Positions 59,736 through 64,000 of a stretch of DNA of 64,000 bases are shown piece by piece. A program made the position numbers and the translations under genes. The notes beneath the pieces are model-generated. The model did no database searches and was not told where the DNA came from. It worked only from the letters and a program-made list of their open reading frames with translations. This DNA is from Pseudomonas sp. R84 (GTDB lineage Bacteria > Pseudomonadota > Gammaproteobacteria > Pseudomonadales > Pseudomonadaceae). The stretch's first letter is position 1. Every line of letters starts with the position of its first letter. The stretch is taken from the NCBI RefSeq assembly GCF_009834515.1, contig NZ_CP019426.1, positions 1,539,501-1,603,500 on the forward strand, in the 5' to 3' direction.

Positions 59736-61215
59736 AAGTCGAGTGAGGCATTTCCACGCAGGTGCGATTGCGGCCGGTTTGTTTGGCTCGGTACATCGCA
59801 TGATCGGCCCGCGACAGCAGGCTGTGCAAGGTGTCATCGCGTTGCAGGGTGGTGGCGCCGATGCTCACCGTCAGATGGAGGCGGTGGCCGTCGTAGGCAT
59901 ATTTGTGCTGTTCGACGTGTTGGCGGATCTTTTCGGCAATTTTCTGACCGGTGTCGCCGTCGGTGTCCTTCAGCAACACGATAAATTCCTCACCGCCCCA
60001 GCGGCAGACAATGTCGGCGTGGCGCAGGCAACTTTGCAGGTCGCGGGCAAAACCGATCAACACCTGATCGCCGGCCATGTGCCCGTAGGTGTCGTTCAAT
60101 ACCTTGAAATGATCGAGGTCGAGCAGCAATGCCGTTAGCGGTTTGGTCTCGCGTTGCGCTTCGTGCAGGGCTTGTGCGGCAAGAATGTCGAAGCCACGGC
60201 GATTGGGCAGTTCGGTAAGACTGTCGAGAATGGCCTGCGCCTGGATTTTGCTTTGATAGCGCTTGATCACGCGATTGAGCAACGCCAGGACAATCAGCGT
60301 CACCAGCAGGCAGATCAGCAGATTCAGGTACAGCGACTGACGGATTTCACTCAACGCGCCGTCTTCGCGTTTATCGACGAATAGATACCAGTTCAGCTCC
60401 GGGATAAACCTCACATTGAGGAAATGGCCCTGGCCGTGGGCGGAATATTCGTAGCTGCCGCTGTGCGGTTTCGGCAACTGGCTGACCAGACTCTTCATGC
60501 TTTCCAGTTCACTCAGGCTCTGGCCAATGTGCGCGCCTTCCGGACCGCCTTCGGCGCCGGTCAACACCAGTCGGCCAAAGGTGTCGACGAAGTACACGCT
60601 GCGTTGATAGCGCTGTTGATACTTGTCGATCAGCTTGATCACGGCGTCCACGGTCAGACCGACACCCGCCGCACCGATGAAGCGGTTGTGGTAGTCGTAA
60701 ACCTTGTAGTTGATGAAGAAGGTCAGGTTGTCCTTGTTGGCCAGATCCGGGTCGACGTTGATCTCGTACGGATCCTTCATGTCGCGCACACGGAAGTACC
60801 AGGCGTCGCGCGGTTCATCGACCTTGACCTGCTTGAGCACGCCTTTGGCGTGGTAGTAAGTGTGGCTGGCGTTGGAGACAAAAAACGCGGTGTAGGCGCC
60901 GTAGTGGGTCATGACCTCGTCGAGGTAACGAGTCATCTGCTCGGGATTCTGCTCGCCGTTGACCACCCAGTCGCGCATAAAGGTGTCCCGGGACATCATC
61001 GAGGAAATCAGGATCGGCCTGACGAGGTCTTTCTGAATTTCCGAGTAGACCGTGTCGGAGGTCAGCGGCAGTTCGGTGTTGACGATGTTGTCGCGGATCG
61101 ACGCGCGGGAGGCGTAGTAGCTGAGCAACGACGTGGCAAGGAAACCGGCGCCGAGCAGGGCGATCAGCGTCAGAACCAGTGAGCGTTGCGAGTACAGGGG
61201 AGAACGAAGCGGCAT
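59728..61215 (-). CDS. Membrane-bound diguanylate cyclase with dCache sensor
   Basis: 495 residues. Helix at 14-35, periplasmic dCache-type sensor (KDPYEINVDPDLANKDNLTF-type pattern near residue 147 and YQQRYQRSVYFVDTFGRLVLT), second helix (LLICLLVTLIVLALLNRVI), then GGDEF domain with active site RWGGEEFIVLL and I-site RHAD five residues before it. Makes c-di-GMP, feedback-inhibited, in response to an unknown periplasmic ligand. Confidence 0.9.
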   Translation of the reverse strand: MPLRSPLYSQRSLVLTLIALLGAGFLATSLLSYYASRASIRDNIVNTELPLTSDTVYSEIQKDLVRPILISSMMSRDTFMRDWVVNGEQNPEQMTRYLDEVMTHYGAYTAFFVSNASHTYYHAKGVLKQVKVDEPRDAWYFRVRDMKDPYEINVDPDLANKDNLTFFINYKVYDYHNRFIGAAGVGLTVDAVIKLIDKYQQRYQRSVYFVDTFGRLVLTGAEGGPEGAHIGQSLSELESMKSLVSQLPKPHSGSYEYSAHGQGHFLNVRFIPELNWYLFVDKREDGALSEIRQSLYLNLLICLLVTLIVLALLNRVIKRYQSKIQAQAILDSLTELPNRRGFDILAAQALHEAQRETKPLTALLLDLDHFKVLNDTYGHMAGDQVLIGFARDLQSCLRHADIVCRWGGEEFIVLLKDTDGDTGQKIAEKIRQHVEQHKYAYDGHRLHLTVSIGATTLQRDDTLHSLLSRADHAMYRAKQTGRNRTCVEMPHSTYA

Positions 61216-61337
61216 GGCGGTTCCGTTGGCAGTGGCCCGATGGCATGCATTCTAGTGGGATGGCCGGGAAAAGACTGCGGGATTCATGCCTGAAATGGCG
61301 GGGGATATGACGTTGAGGGAATGTCAGAAGGATCGCT

Positions 61338-61484
61338 CCCTCCCCCAGCCCTCTCCCGGAGGGAGAGGGAGCTAGATTGTGGTGATTTCAAAACCTGAGT
61401 TCGCCTCGGTTTCACCGAATGACAACCACCTGACAAACACCTCGGTCAGTCCCCTCTCCCTCCGGGAGAGGGCTAGGGTGAGGG
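61338..61484. repeat. Class D element, about 147 bp
   Basis: CCCTCCCCCAGCCCTCTCCC at the left, GGGAGAGGGCTAGGGTGAGGG at the right, with terminal hairpins. It sits between convergent... same-strand cyclase start region and allophanate hydrolase 3' end. Confidence 0.78.
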
Positions 61485-61496
61485 TTGGTTTCCGGA

Positions 61497-63269
61497 TCAG
61501 TTCCGAGTTTCAAGATACGCCCGCCAGCCCCCCAAATGACTGATGTCTTGTGCACCTTCCAGACCATACGGCTCACAAATAAACCCGCTCTCCCAACGCC
61601 CATCCGCCAGTTGCACCTTGCCCAATCCAAGCGGCGCCGGAATCCCGGTGAGGAACGAGCCCAACTCACTGCTCGGCAATTCCCACACCTCCACCGCAAT
61701 CGCCACACCGCCATCCTTGACCCGCACCATGCCCGGCCGCAACGGCGGGCCGCCGGCCAACGCATGCAGTTGATAATCCGGCGAGCTCAACGTCGATTCC
61801 AGCAACCGCCCACCTCGTTGGGTCAGTTGCCAGTTCAACGCCAACCCTTGCAGATGCGCGCCACACACCACGATGCGTGCGCGATCGTTGCGCGCAACGT
61901 TCGTGGGTGTCGGCAGGGTCGGGTCCTGCTGGCGCTGCATCGCATCCGCGAGACTCAACAGATATTGATCGGTAAACGCCCGGCCAAACAGCGTCACGCC
62001 CCACGGCAATTCATTGGCCATAAACCCGCTCGGCACGGCGACGGCGGCGTAGTCGAGCAGGTTCATGAAGTTGGTGTAGTAACCCAGTTCCGAGTTGCGC
62101 AATACGGGTTCGGCGTGCAGTTCGGCGAGTGTCACCGGGCGGCCAATGGTTGGCGTGAGCACACAGTCGAGGCCTTCGAGGGCCTGATCGCACAGGGCTT
62201 TCAGGGCTTGCAGCCGATATTGCGCGCGGAAAGTCTGCACGCCGGTCACCGCCGGCGCCTTGGCCAGTACGGCGCGGATCACCGGTAAAACCGCCTCGGG
62301 ATTTTTCTCCATCAACTCACCCGCCACGCTATAGCGCTCGGCAACCCACGGCCCTTCGTAAAGCAAACGCGCAGCTTCGAGGAACGGCGAAAGATCCAGC
62401 TCAACCGCTTCGCCACCCAAGGCCTTGAGCCGGTCAATGGCATCGCCGAACAGCAGTGGCCCTTCGACGCAACCGAAAAACTCCAGATCCTGTGCGCGCG
62501 GCACGCCGAAACGAAACGGCCGTGGCGCACCAAACGCCGAGCCGTCATTCCATGATGGATTGCGACGGCTGTACTCATCGCGCGGATCAAGTTTTGCCGT
62601 CAACGCGAGCAACTGACTGGCCTCACGCGCCGTCGCGGTAAACGTGGTCACGCAATCCAGCGTACGACACGCCGGCAGCACACCGGCGGTGGAGATCAGA
62701 CCTTTGCTCGCCTTCAATCCGACCAGATTGTTCAGCGCCGCCGGCACTCGACCGGAGCCTGCGGTGTCGGTGCCCAAGGCAAAACTCGCCACGCCCAATG
62801 CCACCGCCAGCGACGAACCGGCGCTGGAGCCACCGGACGGATATTCCGTCAGCACGCTGTTCGGACAAGCGCCATACGGCGAGCGACTGCCATTGAGTCC
62901 CGTGGCAAATTGATCGAGATTGGTCTTGCCCAGCGGAATCGCCCCCAAGGCCATCAACTGCTCGACGATAGTCGCCGAGCGCTCCGGCACATAAGCAAAG
63001 TCCGGGCACGCGGCGGTGGTGGGAATGCCCGCCAGATCAATGTTGTCCTTGATCGCAAACGGCACGCCATACAGCGGCAGACTGTCGAGCTCGCGACCGT
63101 CGAGAGCGGCGAGATAGGGCTCCAGTTCTGCGACGCTGAGCAGGTGGATGAACAGGTGGTAATCCGGGTTCAGCGCGGCGGCTTTCTCGCGCAGTTTCGG
63201 CAGCAGTTGACGTGGTGTGGTGTCGCCATTGCGATAGGCCTGGCGCAGAACATCGAGTTGCAGATTCAT
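61497..63269 (-). CDS. atzF: Allophanate hydrolase (AtzF/DUR1 C-domain type)
   Basis: 590 residues from the ATG behind AAGGATCAACTC (an in-frame ATG at 63287 is less favoured). Amidase signature: lysine in VPFAIKDNIDLAG, serines in YPSGGSSAGSSLAVALG near residue 150, giving the Ser-cisSer-Lys triad; the additional C-terminal domain of about 130 residues matches allophanate hydrolase. Converts allophanate to ammonia and carbon dioxide after urea carboxylase, whose gene lies directly upstream 24 bases away. Confidence 0.92.
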   Translation of the reverse strand: MNLQLDVLRQAYRNGDTTPRQLLPKLREKAAALNPDYHLFIHLLSVAELEPYLAALDGRELDSLPLYGVPFAIKDNIDLAGIPTTAACPDFAYVPERSATIVEQLMALGAIPLGKTNLDQFATGLNGSRSPYGACPNSVLTEYPSGGSSAGSSLAVALGVASFALGTDTAGSGRVPAALNNLVGLKASKGLISTAGVLPACRTLDCVTTFTATAREASQLLALTAKLDPRDEYSRRNPSWNDGSAFGAPRPFRFGVPRAQDLEFFGCVEGPLLFGDAIDRLKALGGEAVELDLSPFLEAARLLYEGPWVAERYSVAGELMEKNPEAVLPVIRAVLAKAPAVTGVQTFRAQYRLQALKALCDQALEGLDCVLTPTIGRPVTLAELHAEPVLRNSELGYYTNFMNLLDYAAVAVPSGFMANELPWGVTLFGRAFTDQYLLSLADAMQRQQDPTLPTPTNVARNDRARIVVCGAHLQGLALNWQLTQRGGRLLESTLSSPDYQLHALAGGPPLRPGMVRVKDGGVAIAVEVWELPSSELGSFLTGIPAPLGLGKVQLADGRWESGFICEPYGLEGAQDISHLGGWRAYLETRN

Positions 63270-63293
63270 GAGTTGATCCTTATCCAATTGGCT

Positions 63294-64000
63294 TCAGTCG
63301 AGTGCCAGCACCACGACCCGTTGTCCGGCACGCACCGCCGAACCGGGCTGCACGCGGATCTCGCGCACCACCCCGGCCATCGGCGCGAGCACCGGGATTT
63401 CCATTTTCATCGACTCGAGAATCACCAGCACATCGCCTGCTGCGACGCGACTGCCGGCCTCGACCTGCACCTGCCAGAGATTGCCGGCAATGTGGCTGTC
63501 GACGCTGTGTTCACCGTCGGCCAGCGACGCATCCTCAGTCAATTCCGCCACGGCTTCTTCGCTGTCGAAATGCGCCTGACCGCTGGCGATCCAGCGTTCG
63601 CGCTCGGCATTGAATGCGCCTTGTTGCTGAGCACGAAACGCGCTGATGCTCTCGGCTTCACGATTGAGAAACGTCTGATACTCGGCGAGGTTGAGCTGGC
63701 TGTGTTCGATGTTGAGATCGAAGCGGCCCAGCGGGAAATCGCGGCGGATGCGCAGCAGTTCTTCAGCGCTGACCGGGTAGAAACGAATCTGATCGAAGAA
63801 GCGCAGCAGCCACGGTTTACCATCGAACGCGGCGACTTCGCGGTAGCGATTCCACATCTGCAAAGTGCGCCCGACAAACTGATAACCGCCGGGGCCTTCC
63901 ATGCCGTACACGCACATGTAGGCGCCGCCGATGCCTACCGAGTTTTCAGCGGTCCAGGTGCGCGCCGGGTTGTATTTGGTCGTGACCAGACGATGGCGCG
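63294..64000 (-). CDS. Urea carboxylase, C-terminal part (window edge)
   Basis: Partial; it continues past position 64000, and reads from about RLVTTKYNPARTW to the stop. The carboxyltransferase-side segment GIGGAYMCVYGMEGPGGYQFVGRT and the C-terminal biotin-carrier domain with LVILESMKMEIP (biotinylated lysine) are present. ATP-dependent carboxylation of urea (or guanidine in relatives) to allophanate. First in an operon with allophanate hydrolase. Confidence 0.92.
   Translation of the reverse strand, partial: RHRLVTTKYNPARTWTAENSVGIGGAYMCVYGMEGPGGYQFVGRTLQMWNRYREVAAFDGKPWLLRFFDQIRFYPVSAEELLRIRRDFPLGRFDLNIEHSQLNLAEYQTFLNREAESISAFRAQQQGAFNAERERWIASGQAHFDSEEAVAELTEDASLADGEHSVDSHIAGNLWQVQVEAGSRVAAGDVLVILESMKMEIPVLAPMAGVVREIRVQPGSAVRAGQRVVVLALD

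Overview
The window is a 64-kb stretch of high-GC chromosome from a Pseudomonas of the fluorescens group. Four things point there: PhaG, TtgR/TtgABC with its operator, the ornithine-lipid pair OlsB-OlsA and a DUF6124 gene are all close matches to pseudomonad families as I remember them; the intergenic gaps are packed with pseudomonad REP-type inverted repeats. No sequence search was run; family calls rest on motifs, length and gene order.

Layout. 1-2.6 kb: pcaB-pcaD-pcaC of the protocatechuate branch of the beta-ketoadipate pathway. 2.7-6.0 kb: a Tam-like methyltransferase, an OprD-family porin and a low-GC orphan gene. 6.1-12.7 kb: the RND efflux operon ttgABC facing its repressor ttgR, with the operator between them. 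13.1-15.7 kb: an Old Yellow Enzyme, an MFS exporter and an ArsR regulator. 15.9-28.7 kb: housekeeping and lipid genes (acpH, olsBA, an acyl-CoA-dehydrogenase-like protein, a serine hydrolase, YceI, a cardiolipin synthase-like enzyme, bglX, lemA with two TPM-domain proteins, a methyltransferase). 28.8-37.2 kb: a DMT transporter, a DJ-1/PfpI protein, an RHH protein, YegP, a class II aldolase/DapA-like pair with an XRE-cupin regulator, a DUF4917 SIR2-like protein, an iron alcohol dehydrogenase and a LysR regulator. 37.3-43.7 kb: an alpha-oxoamine-synthase-like PLP enzyme with an MFS exporter, then a CoA-transferase/HMG-CoA-lyase/MFS operon. 44-48 kb: two tandem secreted paralogues of unknown function, fosA, a LysE exporter, a KGG-type small stress protein, a DUF4142 protein and an Fet4-like membrane protein. 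48.3-57.4 kb: an accessory block (lone HsdR_N-like nuclease, two AidA/PixA proteins, two methyltransferases, DUF6124, HipBA, HicAB with a frameshifted hicA, a BRCT protein), ending at tRNA-Gly(CCC). 57.6-64 kb: phaG, an RsuA-type pseudouridine synthase, a CWC protein, a diguanylate cyclase, allophanate hydrolase and the 3' part of urea carboxylase.

Four inverted-repeat classes recur: (A) REP with core GTAGGAGTGAGCCTGCTCGC; (B) the related GTGGGAGCGAGCCTGCTCGC; (C) a different one with core TAGGAGCTGCCGAAGGCTGC; (D) elements of about 150-160 bp bounded by CCCTCACCC / GGGTGAGGG with hairpins at each end. No RAYT transposase, insertion sequence, CRISPR array or integrase was seen.

The items most worth following up are the hicA homopolymer frameshift, a highly structured leader before the DUF6124 gene, the oxoamine synthase/exporter pair, the putative hydroxymethylglutarate operon with A-rich Hfq/Crc-like sites, the tandem unknown secreted paralogues, and a vestigial iron-alcohol-dehydrogenase C-terminus.
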